Origin: Megamerina dolium
Lineage: Eukaryota; Arthropoda; Insecta; Diptera; Megamerinidae
Length of the DNA stretch: 64,000 bases
Direction of reading: 5' to 3'
NCBI GenBank assembly: GCA_963854835.1
Contig: OY978525.1
Location: forward strand, 50,813,429-50,877,428
Positions 11,046 through 22,559 of this stretch are shown here, in pieces. The position numbers were made by a program, and so were the translations under genes. The notes beneath the pieces are model-generated. The model ran no database searches, was not told the DNA's origin, and saw nothing but the letters and a program-made list of their open reading frames with translations. The first letter of the stretch is position 1, and every line of letters starts with the position of its first letter.

Positions 11046-13030
11046 ATATAATGTAATATTAATTTATCTTTTACAAAAATTGAAACTAGGGAAATGTATT
11101 CTCGTTTTACATATTGTATAATTTAATAACAACGTTACAATTTCCTTCTGTTGCAATAGCCAATTTTTCTGCACTATTCGAATGTGCTTATTTTCATCTC
11201 ATACCGTGGAAAACGGAATGGTAACCACAGCTGTGGTTATACACATGAACATGGCAACTTGCTCTATTCTATGCCCTGAAGGTTAACCAATAGTTCTTAT
11301 TTCACACTATTGTATTTTATATCCAAAATGAAAAAAAAAAATTTTTCTACCTTTGCACCTATACTGTCTTCTAATCTTGAAATAAAATTTCAGATCACAC
11401 TGATGCCCTCCTAAAGGTGAATCATGCTAGTTGCGAAGTATCGTCAATATATCGTTTTCATTTGTGAGAAGTTCCTCATTCTTGTTCTCTTGATTTTCGG
11501 TGTTTTTATCTAGTTATAACTCATCATCAGGGCTTTCCTTAGGGTCTTCTTGACTTTCCGTTTCATCGACTTTATTCCTCGCCATGGACGAGTCACAACC
11601 ACTATTGACTCATGATTCGGTTGTGAAACTCTGCTGAGCGCATCCGCGTTTGAATTCCTTTTGCCTGGTTTATAAATTATTTCAAATTCAGATATTTTAT
11701 GTCTGAAACGGGCCAAAGGTGAAGTCTGGTCTTTAAGATTAGCAATTCCTCGTAAGGGCTGATGGTCAGTGTAGACTTTAAATGGTTTATCCAGTAGATA
11801 AGCTCTGTAATTCTTTAAAGCCCACACGACACTCAATAATTCCTTCTAAATAGTGGAATATATTTTCTCAGTATCACTAAGTGCTATGCTCACAAAGGCT
11901 ATTGGTCGATCTTTCCCAATTTCACCTTGCGATAGCGCTGCACCCAAGGCTTCATTGCTAGCATCTGTTTTCAGCACAAAAGTTTTGGAAAAATCCCGAT
12001 ATGCTAAAATTGGTGGAGAGCAAATTGCCTCCTTTAAATCTTCACAAGCTTTCTGGCATTTTTTGGTCCATTGAAATTTTGCGCCTTTTCTTAATAATTT
12101 ATTAATTGGTAGTGCCACGCCTACCATATTTTCAACCAATTTTCGATAATAATTTACAAAACTTAAGAAAGCCTGAACGTCTTTTTTATTTTTTGGAACA
12201 TTAATATTTTCAACACATTCTGTAATACTGGGATCTGGCAACGCCCATCCTCAGTGCATTTATGACCTAGGTAAATTATCTCTTTTCATAGAAACTGGCA
12301 CTTCTCTGTGTTTAGTTTTAGGATATTTTTACGTAACAGTTCAAACACTCGCCGTAAACGCGATTCATGTTGTGCCAAATTCAGACTGTAAACAACAATG
12401 TCATCCAAATATACAAAACAATATATTCCATGGAGTCCAGTCAATACATGATTCATTAATCTTTGAAAAGTAGCAGGTGCTCCCGTTAACCCAAAAGGAA
12501 TTCTATTAAATTCATAATTCCCGACACCTGAACTAAAAGCGGTTTTTTCTCTGTTCGAATCTTCCATTAGCACTTGATAATATTCACTGGCCAGATCAAT
12601 AATTCATCAACAACTAGTCTCCATTTCCATCGCTTCCAGCCTTCTGTGGAACTAATATTATTAGGGAATTCCATGGGGAGGAAGTGGGAACGATTATTTC
12701 GTCTTCCGACATTTTATTGACCTGCCTCTTCCTTATGCATTATGGTAACCTCTCTGATTTCTTGGTGCCTGATCTGTCTTTACTGGTATCGTGTGCTTTA
12801 TAACTGTTATGTAAGACACTTTATCGCCTTCCAAATAAAACAAATCGTGAAATGACTTGAAGATGTCTTCCATCATTTTTCTTTCTTCCATATTTAGGTT
12901 TGAATCTAACTTAACCGTTTCTAATATTTTAGGAACCCTCTTGTAGTTATTCTTTTCCCTAATGCTATTTATTTTAAAAACTGTATCATACTCTATATGT
13001 TCCAGATGGTAAAATTTAACCATATTACAT
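11046..13030 (-). mobile_element. A3: gypsy family A remnant (RNase H, RT and pre-RT region)
   Basis: In minus-strand order it has a stretch before the reverse transcriptase (13023-12733), a reverse transcriptase piece (12573-12286, with FVYLDDIVVY), the thumb and RNase H (12241-11510, with TDASNEALGAALSQ and YTDHQPLRGI), a short integrase start (GGHQ near 11415) and the 3' non-coding region (11340-11046). Frameshifts separate the pieces and most of the integrase is deleted. It matches A1 and A2 but keeps the integrase zinc-ligand His that they have lost. The 5' end is truncated near 13030. Confidence 0.8.
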
Positions 13031-13143
13031 CGTTACTCATATTATACGATTTCGTATTTGTATTCAGTACATTGGTACATAAACTTTATTGTTTCCGACA
13101 CATCCCAATGTCTCACCTAAAAATATCCCGGGAGAAAATTATT

Positions 13144-13181
13144 GTTTTTCCACTATAAGCGTTTCCTTATAGTGGAAAAAC
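13144..13181. repeat. Perfect 16-bp hairpin with 6-base loop
   Basis: Arms 13144-13159 and 13166-13181 are exact reverse complements around CGTTTC. The arm core is TTTTTCCACTATAAG. It lies at the junction between gypsy A3 and LINE J1. As the right arm ends in As rather than a U tract there is no reason to call it a terminator. A fold-back mutation or a terminal-repeat relic are possible. Confidence 0.8.
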
Positions 13182-13450
13182 TTGCTTTTTAATAAAATTC
13201 TTCAAAGTAGAACGTCATCAAAGTACCTCTCTCTGAGGTTGTTGAGTGCGAACGCAAACAAACGAGTGTGCGCAATATTAAATAAATAAATAATAAAACA
13301 CAACTAAAACCCAAAATTGATACCCGCAGAAAGAAGAGGAACCAACTCCACAAGTGTATACATATAATATACCTATACAACAAACTGAACATAAAATATA
13401 GATACTGTGTATATTTGTGCAAAATTAAAAATTATTAAAATTGATAATAA

Positions 13451-14989
13451 ATGAGTGTAAAGCGCTCTCCACCCCCCGCTCGTAATTCTTCTTCAACTAA
13501 TGTTATGGAGATTAAAACAAGTGTAGACGCATCTCATGTAAATAAAAACAATGCTAAAGAACTAAATAGAAATATACTTCTAATCTCGTATTTACCAAAA
13601 AATAATTTGATCAGTGCACACTCCAACACAACACAGACCAACGGTACTTCTCTCTCGTGGAGCGAACAATGTCCCTCTCCTAATCTTATTGAGGGACCAA
13701 CAACAGCTTCGAATAGCAACTCCGAAACTCATGTTTATAAACAAACAAGCAGCAACATTGTTGATAACACATTGAATGCAAATAAGTCAGAAACAACAAA
13801 AGTACAAACAGGTTTGGACAGATACATTACAATTAAAAGGAAATTAAGCCCACAGAAATTAAATGATGGTAATAAGGCAAAAATAAATAAAACTAAAATA
13901 AATGAAGATGAAAGTGCTTCAATAGGAAATAGATTCGCATTACTGAGCGACAAAAACCATGCAACTAATTGCACTGACTTGGGTTCTACATTTAGTACCT
14001 CTAATGCCAAACCGCCTCCAATTTACTTGCGTGAATGCAGTACCAATGAATTAGTAGACAATCTAACGCGCATAGCTGGCCAAAATAACTTCCATATAGT
14101 GTCGCTAACGAAAGGAAACATTAAAGAGACAAAAATACAAATATATAATGAAGATAATTACCGCGCCATTGCCAAATTTCTCAATGAAAACAACAAAAAC
14201 TTTTACACATATCAGCTCAAAAGTTCCAAAGGTGTTATTGTTATCGTCAAAGGTATAGATCCGAATGTAGAACCAAATGATATAAAGGAAGCACTGGAAG
14301 AAAAAGGCTTTCCGATAAAAACAGTTATACATATGGTCAATAAAAATAAGGTCCCACTGCCAATGTTTAAAGTTGAATTGATTCCCGAATTCAAAAAACT
14401 AAAAAAGAATGAAACACATCCTATTTACCAAATGCAATACTTGCTTCACCGTAAAATTACAGTGGAAGAACCACATAAGCGTAAAGGCCCTGTACAATGC
14501 ACAAATTGTCAGGAATTCGGCCATACTAAGAGCTATTGCACCTTAAGAAGCGTATGTGTTGCATGTGGAGATCTCCATCAGACATCAGCATGTACTTCTA
14601 ACAAAAACGACCCAAATACTAAGAAATGCAGTAATTGCAATGGTAACCATACAGCAAACTATAGAGGCTGTCCTGTATATAACGAATTAAAAAACAGGTC
14701 TAATCAGAGTCAGGCAACTCACTCCCAAGTGGCTACAAAATTTCAAAGTGATGTTATACAAAACAACTCAAATATTCCAAAAATTTCTCATATGTCGTAC
14801 GCCAATGTATTAAAACAAACTGAGCAACATGCAAAAGAACCAATTGCCCAGCCCAATGGAACCGTTGAATCTATGATTTGCAATTTAACACAATGCATGA
14901 CACAATTTATGTCTAATATGCAAACTATCATTCAAGAACTGATTAAAGCGCAAAATCAAATGTTACAAGCTCTATTAAATAAAAAATGA
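13451..14989 (+). CDS. J1 ORF1: Jockey-type Gag-like nucleic-acid-binding protein
   Basis: An intact 512-residue frame. Residues 1-180 are low-complexity, polar and Ser/Thr/Asn/Lys-rich. A central domain follows (about 195-345, with PPPIYLREC and GVIVIVKGIDPNVEPNDI), and then a Cys-rich zinc-knuckle block at about 350-415 with CTNCQEFGHTKSYC, CVACGDLHQTSAC and CSNCNGNHTANYRGC. This layout is standard for Jockey-clade ORF1 proteins, which bind element RNA and chaperone it to the target. The ATG at 13451 gives the same MSV..SP start as J2 and J3. The stop overlaps the ORF2 ATG, which suggests re-initiation. It is the only intact LINE frame in the window. Confidence 0.85.
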   Translation: MSVKRSPPPARNSSSTNVMEIKTSVDASHVNKNNAKELNRNILLISYLPKNNLISAHSNTTQTNGTSLSWSEQCPSPNLIEGPTTASNSNSETHVYKQTSSNIVDNTLNANKSETTKVQTGLDRYITIKRKLSPQKLNDGNKAKINKTKINEDESASIGNRFALLSDKNHATNCTDLGSTFSTSNAKPPPIYLRECSTNELVDNLTRIAGQNNFHIVSLTKGNIKETKIQIYNEDNYRAIAKFLNENNKNFYTYQLKSSKGVIVIVKGIDPNVEPNDIKEALEEKGFPIKTVIHMVNKNKVPLPMFKVELIPEFKKLKKNETHPIYQMQYLLHRKITVEEPHKRKGPVQCTNCQEFGHTKSYCTLRSVCVACGDLHQTSACTSNKNDPNTKKCSNCNGNHTANYRGCPVYNELKNRSNQSQATHSQVATKFQSDVIQNNSNIPKISHMSYANVLKQTEQHAKEPIAQPNGTVESMICNLTQCMTQFMSNMQTIIQELIKAQNQMLQALLNKK

Positions 14990-17543
14990 GTGTCCTTAAG
15001 ATCTGCTTCTGGAATGCAAACGGTATTAATAATCACAAAATTGAACTAAAGCATTTCTTTAGAAGCATTACATCAACATTTCAAAAATGTTGATGTAATG
15101 CTTCTAGCTGAAACACACCTTACAACCAAGTACAACTTCAATATACCAGGATACACATTCTATAGCACAAACCACCCTGACGGCAAAGCACATGGTGGTA
15201 CAGGAATTCTCATTAGAAGCAGAATTAAACATTATTCTTTTGAAGAATATTCAAGAAACTACTTACAAGCTGCTTCAATATGTCTACAATGCCTCAACAA
15301 AAATATAACACTCTCAGCTGTGTACTGTCCATCACGATTTTCAATAACCGAAAAGGTATTTAAAGAATTCTTTGACAAGCTAGGAAAGAGATTCTTGGCG
15401 GCTGGTGATTATAACGCCAAACGGCTCTCGTTTAATAAAACCTAAAGGAAGGCAACTGTATAACACTATAATAAATTCACAAAACATGCTCAATTTCGTG
15501 TCTCCTGGCCAGCCAACATATTGGCCAACAGACATCTCGAAAATTCTTGATTTGATTGATTTTGCAGTCGTTCGAAATCTTAATCGAAATATTGGCACTG
15601 CCGAAATAAGTTATGAACTATCCTCAGATCACTCTCCTATATTTTTTATTTAAATGAACGCCCTCCATTGTCAAAACTACCATTTAGGCTGACATCCCCA
15701 AAAACAGATTGTTTGAAATACAAAAAGTATATAAGTAGTTATATCAACACCAGTCCTGTAATCCAGTCTGAGATCGACATCGATGATAATCTAAACATCT
15801 TCAATACTATGCTCACTACTGCTGCAATAGTTTCAACCCCACGTGATTACCAAAAACAAACGAATATTCGTATAGCCACCAACACCCAAATTGAAAAATT
15901 CGTTAATGAAAAGCGCCGGCGTAGAAGAGAATGGCAGACATGCCGGTCACCTGCATCAAAACAAAGACTTAAGTGTGCTGAAAGAGCTCTGAAAGAAGCA
16001 TTAAAACAGGATGAGGAATTTGAACAGCTAAAGTATATCGAAAAGCTTTGTCCTATGACTACCAAAACAAATTCGCTTTGGAACTCTTACAAAAAGCTGA
16101 AAACGCCACTTGATGCAGAATTTGCTATACATTTATGTAATGTGTTTCAGCCCAATCCGCCCGCAAACGACTTTCGAATCCCTCCACATAGCACTGCAAC
16201 TAGTGGCTTCACTCCCCTCAAAATATCATCCAAAGAAATCAACGAGATGGCATCACACCAAAAATGCTAATTGAAAATCCAACGGCAGCTGTATTATTTT
16301 TAGTGGTTTTGTTTAATGCAATGCTAAAACTGGGCTACTTTCCTAACCAATGGAAAAAATCACAAGTAACAATGATCCTAAAGCCAGGAAAATATAAAAC
16401 ATTGCCGTCATCCTACAGACCCATAAGCTTGCTACCATGTCTCTTAAAATTATTTGAAAAACTGCTGTTAGCCGAACTCAGACCTCATCTTGAAGAACGT
16501 GACATAATTCCTCAGCACCAATTTGGATTTCACGAAAAACATGGGACGATCGAGCAGGTCAACAGAATTACCAATAAGATACGGAAAGCATTTGAATACA
16601 AAGCTATAATCCTCGATGTTGCTCAGGCATTTGATAGAGTGTGGCATGAAGGGCTAAAGTATAAAATAAGAAAACTTCTAACAGAAAGCTCCCACCAAAT
16701 ACTGAAATCATACTAGATAACCGTCGTTTTGTTGTAAAATATAAAGACTTTTCCACAGAAGAATTCAATATCAAAGTCGGAGTTCCACAGGGTAGCGTTC
16801 TTGGCCCCATTCTATATGTATTATATACTTCCGATCTACCAACAGATGCACGGTTGTTGACATCTACATTTGCTGACGATACTGCTATTCTAAGCCGTAA
16901 TCGAAACCCGATTAAGGCATCCACAGATTTAGGGGAGCATTTAGTACTTGTTGAAAAATGGTTATCTAACTGGCGCATAAAAGTTAATGAGTCCAAATGT
17001 AAACTTGTAACGTTCACCCTTAACAAAAGCACATGCCCAACAGTTACACTAAATAATATCGCCATAACTCATACAAATGAAGTCACCTACCTAGGGATAC
17101 ATTTAGATAGACGGCTTACATGGCGCAAGCACATCGAAGCAAAAAGAACTCAGATGAAATTAAAAGCTTCTTATCTGCACTGGCTCATCAATTTCAGATC
17201 ACCATTAAACTTGAAATACAAAGTCCTACTGTACAACAGCATAATAAAGCCAATTTGGAGTTACGGAATTCAATTATGGGGGAACACTAGTAATAGCAAT
17301 ATTGAAATCATACAGAGATCTCAGTCTAAAATGTTAAGGATGATAACTGGTGCACCATGGTATATTAGAAATGAATGTATACACAATGACTTAAATATCC
17401 CAATGGTAGAAATTGAAGTTAAAAACACTAGACAAAAATATACTAGAAGATTACAAAGCAAACCAAACACACTAGCAAGAACCTTGCTCAATACCTGCTA
17501 TACTTCGCGCCTTCGAAGAAAGGACCTGCCAGCCTTCCAATAA
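14986..17543 (+). pseudogene. J1 ORF2: endonuclease and reverse transcriptase, broken
   Basis: It starts MSVLKICFWNANGINNHKIE, the usual Jockey endonuclease beginning. The frame is broken by the palindromic insertion at 15060-15106, resumes at 15098 (LLAETHLTTK, GGTGILIRS) and breaks again near 15412, where part of the conserved GDYNAK..WGS loop is deleted. ELSSDHSP closes the endonuclease. The reverse transcriptase shows LKPGKYKTLPSSYRPISLLP, QHQFGFHEKHGTIEQV and TFADDTAIL, with breaks near 16265 and 16716. The thumb and C-terminal region runs open from 16854 to 17543. At least four lesions make it inactive. Homologous J2 has different lesions. Confidence 0.82.
15060..15106. repeat. Fold-back palindrome inside J1 endonuclease
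   Basis: Arms 15060-15081 and 15085-15106 are exact 22-bp reverse complements around CAA. The right arm is normal coding sequence (VDVMLL). The left arm is its inverted copy. Comparison with the J2 spacing between the corresponding residues suggests about 16 extra bases. Confidence 0.85.
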
Positions 17544-17689
17544 AAAGAAGAGCATCGTACAAAAAACATTGCTCTAGATAATAATAATAACTGTTGTTGA
17601 ATTAGATTAAGATTTTAAAACTTATTGTTAGATTCTTTAGGAATAGATTCAATAAATAAAGAAAATGTATAATAAAAAAAAAATATTTA

Positions 17690-17924
17690 AAGGTTGTATA
17701 TCGGAGAGGGTTTTGTATACTTTAAAGTTAACCACTCCATAATCTTCAGAGACCCCGAAATTCTGAAGCACACCAATATAATTGAAGTGCTATGGAGACA
17801 TGTGAAGCACTCCATGCCCCAATATCACAGAAGTAAGCGCCACTGCGATGGGTATATGGCAAAATTCATGCTTCTAAAATATTGCAAGCATAGCAACATT
17901 GATGTGCTTAAGCATTTTTCCTAG
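17690..17924 (+). pseudogene. Merlin-like transposase C-terminal fragment (ISXO2-like DDE domain)
   Basis: The 76-residue open stretch has VNHSIIFRDPEILKHTNIIE followed by VLWRHVKHSMPQYHRSK, then GYMAKFMLLKYC. This is the signature of ISXO2-like/IS1595-type transposases, which in animals are the Merlin superfamily. Glu in the TNIIE motif is the last catalytic residue. The first two catalytic Asp residues lie upstream and are missing, because LINE J1 ends directly before it. Only the tail of the enzyme survives. Confidence 0.7.
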
Positions 17925-18047
17925 ATGGCTGGAGCACTATATAATTCTCAACAGTCATTGTTGAATTTACAAATGTAGAAGAATTTGAAATTGTAGTAGA
18001 ATAAAAAAAAATTATTTACATATTAAAAATACTTTTTGTGAAATATT

Positions 18048-18285
18048 TATGGTCGCGAAATCGGCGACGTGCTTATAAGGGTGCCCGGCCGAAGATTGGC
18101 TATCAAGAGACTTTTATCCGAAAATACTGATGGTCGCAAAACCGGCGTCGGGCCTATAAGGGCTATTTTTTTTTGCGCCCAGCTATCATGATAAACTTTT
18201 ATTCGAAAAACTTATGGTAGCGAATATGGTCCTAAATTTTTTATAGGTCAATGGTGATTATTTTCGAAAAAAAAAATGGTTTTTA
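18048..18285. repeat. Three degenerate tandem units of about 80-84 bp
   Basis: Units begin at about 18048, 18128 and 18212 with TATGGTCGCGAAA, TGATGGTCGCAAAA and TTATGGTAGCGAA, and end with ATCCGAAAA/ATTCGAAAA-like tails. Units 1 and 2 share a GC-rich middle (CGGCG..G.GC.TATAAGGG) in otherwise AT-rich DNA. Confidence 0.65.
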
Positions 18286-18599
18286 AAACAAAGATTGTTC
18301 AAATTTTTTATTTTCATCATAACTTTTAAAATATTCAAAATCTTATATATCACTGAAAAGGTATTAAGAAGACCTTTTTTTGATACCCAATACAATATAT
18401 AAGAAAAAATTGCGAATTTATTGAGTAATTTCAATCGCAACTTTGAACTTTGACTTTGAGTCACGCCTTATATAGATGTTAGCGACAAACAATTTTTGGT
18501 TTTTTATATTCACAAAAATAGGCTCTAAACGAAAACATTTTTTTCCCTTTAAGTGTGCTACTCTGCACTTATTCCTCTATTTCCGTTACCACTTTTAGC

Positions 18600-19440
18600 A
18601 AAATTAATATAAAACTAATAATAGAAAGATACGAAAATACATTTGAGAAATTCAAATTATCTTATAAATACAATAGTAATAATGAATAAAGAACTTAAAA
18701 ATAATATTAAAATTAATAATAGTTGTTTGGGAAAGTAATAATATAAAATAAAATCGAATTCAGTAAAACTTATTAGTAAAAAAAGGAGAGGGTCTAGATA
18801 ACAAATTATAAAAAATCCAAAAAGTACTCAAGAAAATAAATTAAAATAATTGGAGAGAAAAGGGATATAATTTCTAAAAGGGACTTAAATGTTACTTAAA
18901 GAGAAGTGAAAAATTTTATCTTAAAAACGCTGGATTGAAAAGACCAAAGTTGCGCTAATTGTGATTGAGATACATGGCAGGCGGTGAAGCGCGAAGCATC
19001 GAATATGTCTTGATCTTGGCGAACCAATTTCAGTTGGACGAAAAGAAGTACGACATGGCATATAAATCGGTCATGGCATATCACGGGTGATATGATGATA
19101 TATAGACGACTTCTTTGATACGTACTGAAAGTAAACATGCATTAGTGATGTTCAACAAAAAATTGAGTGAAGCCTTTCGGGAGGGAGGATGTTGAATGTT
19201 GAGGAATGTTGATTGATGGAGTTTTGACAGTTGATTGTTGAGTATCGATCGTTGAAGCGTGCAAGCAAATTTTGCCATCTCTCATTCCTTTCATCTTACG
19301 TAATAAGATAACACTCAAGAGGAACTCGCGACTGAGTGTTTCCTGCAACGTGTGGATGAAACACGGGAATTGGGGTGTACTCCAAATTGGTATAACCATG
19401 TCAATGAAGACCAATGTTGGAAAGATTCTGATCATGGATA
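18600..19440 (-). repeat. Dispersed repeat Z, copy 1
   Basis: 19130-19440 matches 22690-23250. Shared blocks include GGGAGGGAG.ATGTTGAATGTTG, TACGTAATAAGATAACACTC and AAGAGGAACTCG. The minus strand of both carries LSREFLLSVILLRK / LTPEFLLSVILLRK. It probably belongs to a BEL/Pao-related element because copy 2 lies next to BEL2, but no named domain is visible. Confidence 0.6.
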
Positions 19441-19458
19441 TGAGAGATACGAGAGATA

Positions 19459-20252
19459 TGACGGCGGTTCCAGAACTACCCAATCTAACAAAGAAAACAC
19501 AACAAATTTGGTAAAATTTTTCTTTATTTCTCAACATAATCTCCTGTTAGCTCCATACACTTTTCCCAGCGATATTTTATAGCTTCGATACAATGTTTAT
19601 AGTATGAAGTGTCTATCTCATTATGATTATCTTGATGAAACAACATTTTCTCTTTGCCAAATGCGGCCTTTTTTCTTTAATTTCATCACCTAAACGCTGC
19701 AACAAATTAGCATAGTACTCGCATTTGATTGTTTTTCCTTTTTGAAGATTATCAATAAAAATTATCCCTTGCCTCAGATGGAACTGTCTTCGCCTTCTTT
19801 GGACACGATTCTCCCCTTTCAGTGCACTGTTTGACTACTCCTTTGGCTCAGATGTGATGTGGTGGAGCCCTGTCTCATCCATGAATCGACGCAAAAACTC
19901 GTCTTTATTAATGTGAAACATAACCAAACACCCTATAGAAACATCTTCACAACGTTGTTTTTGTACTATTGTGAGCACACGCGGCACCCATCTTACACAC
20001 AGCTTTTTCATCTCCAAATTTTCGGTCAATATACAATGTATAGCACTTTTTCAAATGAAAGTAGTGAATTACATAACCGTGACCAATTTTTTCCTTGTTT
20101 ACAAATTCACTAATGCCGTTAACTTTTGATGGCTCCAAAAACAATGCTAAACAAAGTGCCGCCTTGAAACTTGTCACTTTTCACCAAAGTAATTTTTTTC
20201 AAACTGCTGCCGCTACTGTATGGTAGGTCGGGTAGTTCTGGGACCGCCTTCG
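19459..20252 (-). mobile_element. M2: mariner element, shortened
   Basis: Terminal inverted repeats at 19459 and 20252 share GGCGGT.CCAGAACTACCC with a few mismatches over about 32 bp, and TA flanks both (19457-19458 and 20253-20254). The 794-bp length compared with about 1.3 kb for a full mariner means internal deletions. On the minus strand the transposase can be traced as KLCVRWVPRVLT (20007 region), then RRFMDETGLHH, then KCCFIK and a C-terminal GKSVW-like stretch near 19560, in several frames. The MDET motif carries the first catalytic Asp. Inactive. Confidence 0.8.
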
Positions 20253-20700
20253 TACGATATATGTGTGTATACTTGTATGTGGGATCAAGCGAAATTGTTG
20301 TACCTGTTTTAGTGGTGTATTATTTTCTTTTAAATCGAGAAGGTATAATAATTATTTATTTTGTTATTATTATGTTTTATTTTATTTATTTATTAAGCGC
20401 TTAAAGAAAAATAGAATTGTTAAATAAACTTAAAAAAAACGCAGCGCTAGCAACGGTGGCTTTCGGCTGGCTGGTGAAAAGTAACTGGTTTATATACATG
20501 GTATAATAATTAATAATGTGCGTGCGTATAGAAACGTAAAGCATAATGTGGTATTTATTATATTATAGATGAGAGCGAGAATAAGAGATTGACATAGGCG
20601 AACCCAATGTGTTAAGAGCGTACGTACAATTAGTATAGTATAGTATACCCTGCTGGCCATGACTACCCACTTCCCCTTAAAATTCCAATACAATCTCACA
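20253..20700 (+). repeat. Dispersed repeat Y, copy 1
   Basis: It matches 29136-29500: CGATATATGTGTGTATACTT against CGATGTATGTTTGTATATTT, then GATCAAGCGAAA, TATAATAATT and GTTAAGAGCGTACGTA. It begins exactly at the TA that ends mariner M2, just as copy 2 begins at the TA that ends mariner M3. No coding content seen. Confidence 0.6.
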
Positions 20701-22559
20701 CTTTTTTATCTGAATACAAATACTAATGCATATTTCTGGATATTTCTTATTGCTTTATTTTTCATATAATGAGTGCGAATGAAATAGCATGACGTTAATT
20801 GACAAAATAATTTGAGCTTTCATTTTTGCTTTATGAAATCTGTCAAAGTGATAAATTCAAAATTATTTTGACACATTAACTCCTGGTTACGTATGAGGGT
20901 TAAACTTCTAAAATGCATTTGTGTATTTGTTCTTTTCGATTAGAACTAATTTCATCGTAATTACAATAACTTGTAAATCTTTTGTTAATTGTAACTATAA
21001 TCAAAATGATCAAAAATATGTTTAAAAGCTATTGTCTTGCTTTCAAAAATTTTTAAATTTTAATTCAAAATCTTGTGCTCAACCAGAGCGTTGATAATTT
21101 TGACAAAGTCTGAAAATGTTAAAATGTGAAAATTTTGTAAAAAGGCTCTCAAATTGGTAAGTTGGCAAACCTTCAATAAAATTTGCTGATTTTATTTAAT
21201 ATCTTTCTTTTAACACAGAACAAGCAAGCAAGGAAGGACACACACAATGCAATATCATATTTTGGAAACAGCCAATAGCTGAAGTAAGTAAATTGTTTAC
21301 AATATATTTTTGCTTTGTTATATTGTAGCTATTGCGGCCTTTCGTTGAATACGTACTCAAGTTAAAATAAGAAAAATGAAAGTGCTGTTTCTATTATTTA
21401 AATTGAAGTAAGGTTGAAATGGATTAACATTTGTTAAAATGCAACTGATGGTGAGTGCTTCAGTTAGCAAGTACACTACAGTCGAAAATGAGCCAGAGCA
21501 TAAATTCGGCAAAAGTGAATTGTGGTCACATGCAGTCTATGTTGCAGTGCTAAGAATCTTGTGTAATCATATTTGCCGAATTTATAGTCTGGAATAAATA
21601 AATAAATAAATAAGCCTATTCGTGTCAGTGACTCTACGGTTTATTATTAATTTATAATATAAATAAATTCAATATATCCTTGGTTTTATAAATTTTAATT
21701 TTAATTTTTTCATTTGCGGGTCGTTGGAGTAATATATATTATTAACTCAAAATATTAATAATTAATATTATTAATATTGTTTTCATTATTATTAATGTTA
21801 TAATTACTGCTGTTGTATGTATGGGAAGTTGTTGCCGGTGGGCCGTCGAATGGCAAGGCTTGCTTGATGATGATGGGGTTGTTGTTGTTGACGAGCTGCT
21901 GTTGTTGATATTGCTGCGGTCAGGTTAAAATTCACTTTAAGTTTTATTTTAAGTTTAGTTCGTATTTCTATTTTTTATTTTCTATTGGTTTGTTACAGTT
22001 TAATTTGTTTTATAATTTTATTTTTATGTTTTACTCTATTATTTTCACTTAGTTATCTTATCTTAATTTTAATAGGGAGAGAGGGAGAAACGCGCGCACT
22101 GCCGTGTATCATTAGAAGAATAATAATATAATCCGATAACAAAAGATATTGCACTTTGATAGAAAAATAATGTGTAAGAAAGTAAGTGCAATAAAAAAAG
22201 ATGAGAGTAGTAGAAAAAAAAAATGTGAATACAACACACCGGCAACGCTGCGCATTCACTTTGGCGTAGACATTCCGCCCCCCTTGCAGGAATTCTGCAA
22301 AGGAGACGCACAGCGAAAAATATTAAACAAAATTATAAAGAAATTAGAATTTAACACTTGAAAAATAATGGGAAATAATGAGAAACTAAATCTAAAATAA
22401 ATTTCAATTAAATAAAACCTAATTAAATCAATTTAAAAAAAAGGGAGGAGAGAGAATAAATTGCGAAACAAATTCAAAAAGTAAAAATGTAAATATAATA
22501 ATGAAATTCAAAATCCTTAAAAATAACTTAAAGCAATAGTATAACTTAAGAATTAAGAG
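20701..22559. other. No gene seen; AT-rich DNA with short simple repeats
   Basis: It contains an AAATA run near 21593-21614, an AT-rich TTAATATT-type stretch at 21730-21810, and a GTT/CTG-rich trinucleotide patch at about 21880-21915. I see no domain, terminal repeat or convincing open frame. Confidence 0.4.

Larger units (their letters stand above)
13190..17683 (+). mobile_element. J1: Jockey-like LINE, nearly full length
   Basis: It has a 5' non-coding region (about 13190-13450), an intact ORF1 with zinc knuckles (13451-14989), ORF2 with endonuclease and reverse transcriptase (14986-17543, broken) and a short 3' region ending in an A tract at about 17670-17683. The ORF1-ORF2 junction is ATGA, stop and start overlapping. 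It belongs to the same clade as J2 and J3 on the opposite strand, but to a different subfamily. I could not define the exact 5' end or a target duplication. Confidence 0.85.

Noticed and set aside
17690..17924. Bacterial contamination, because the ISXO2-like domain is common in bacteria
   Set aside because: The flanks are eukaryotic LINE and AT-rich repeat DNA, and Merlin elements with this domain are established in animals.
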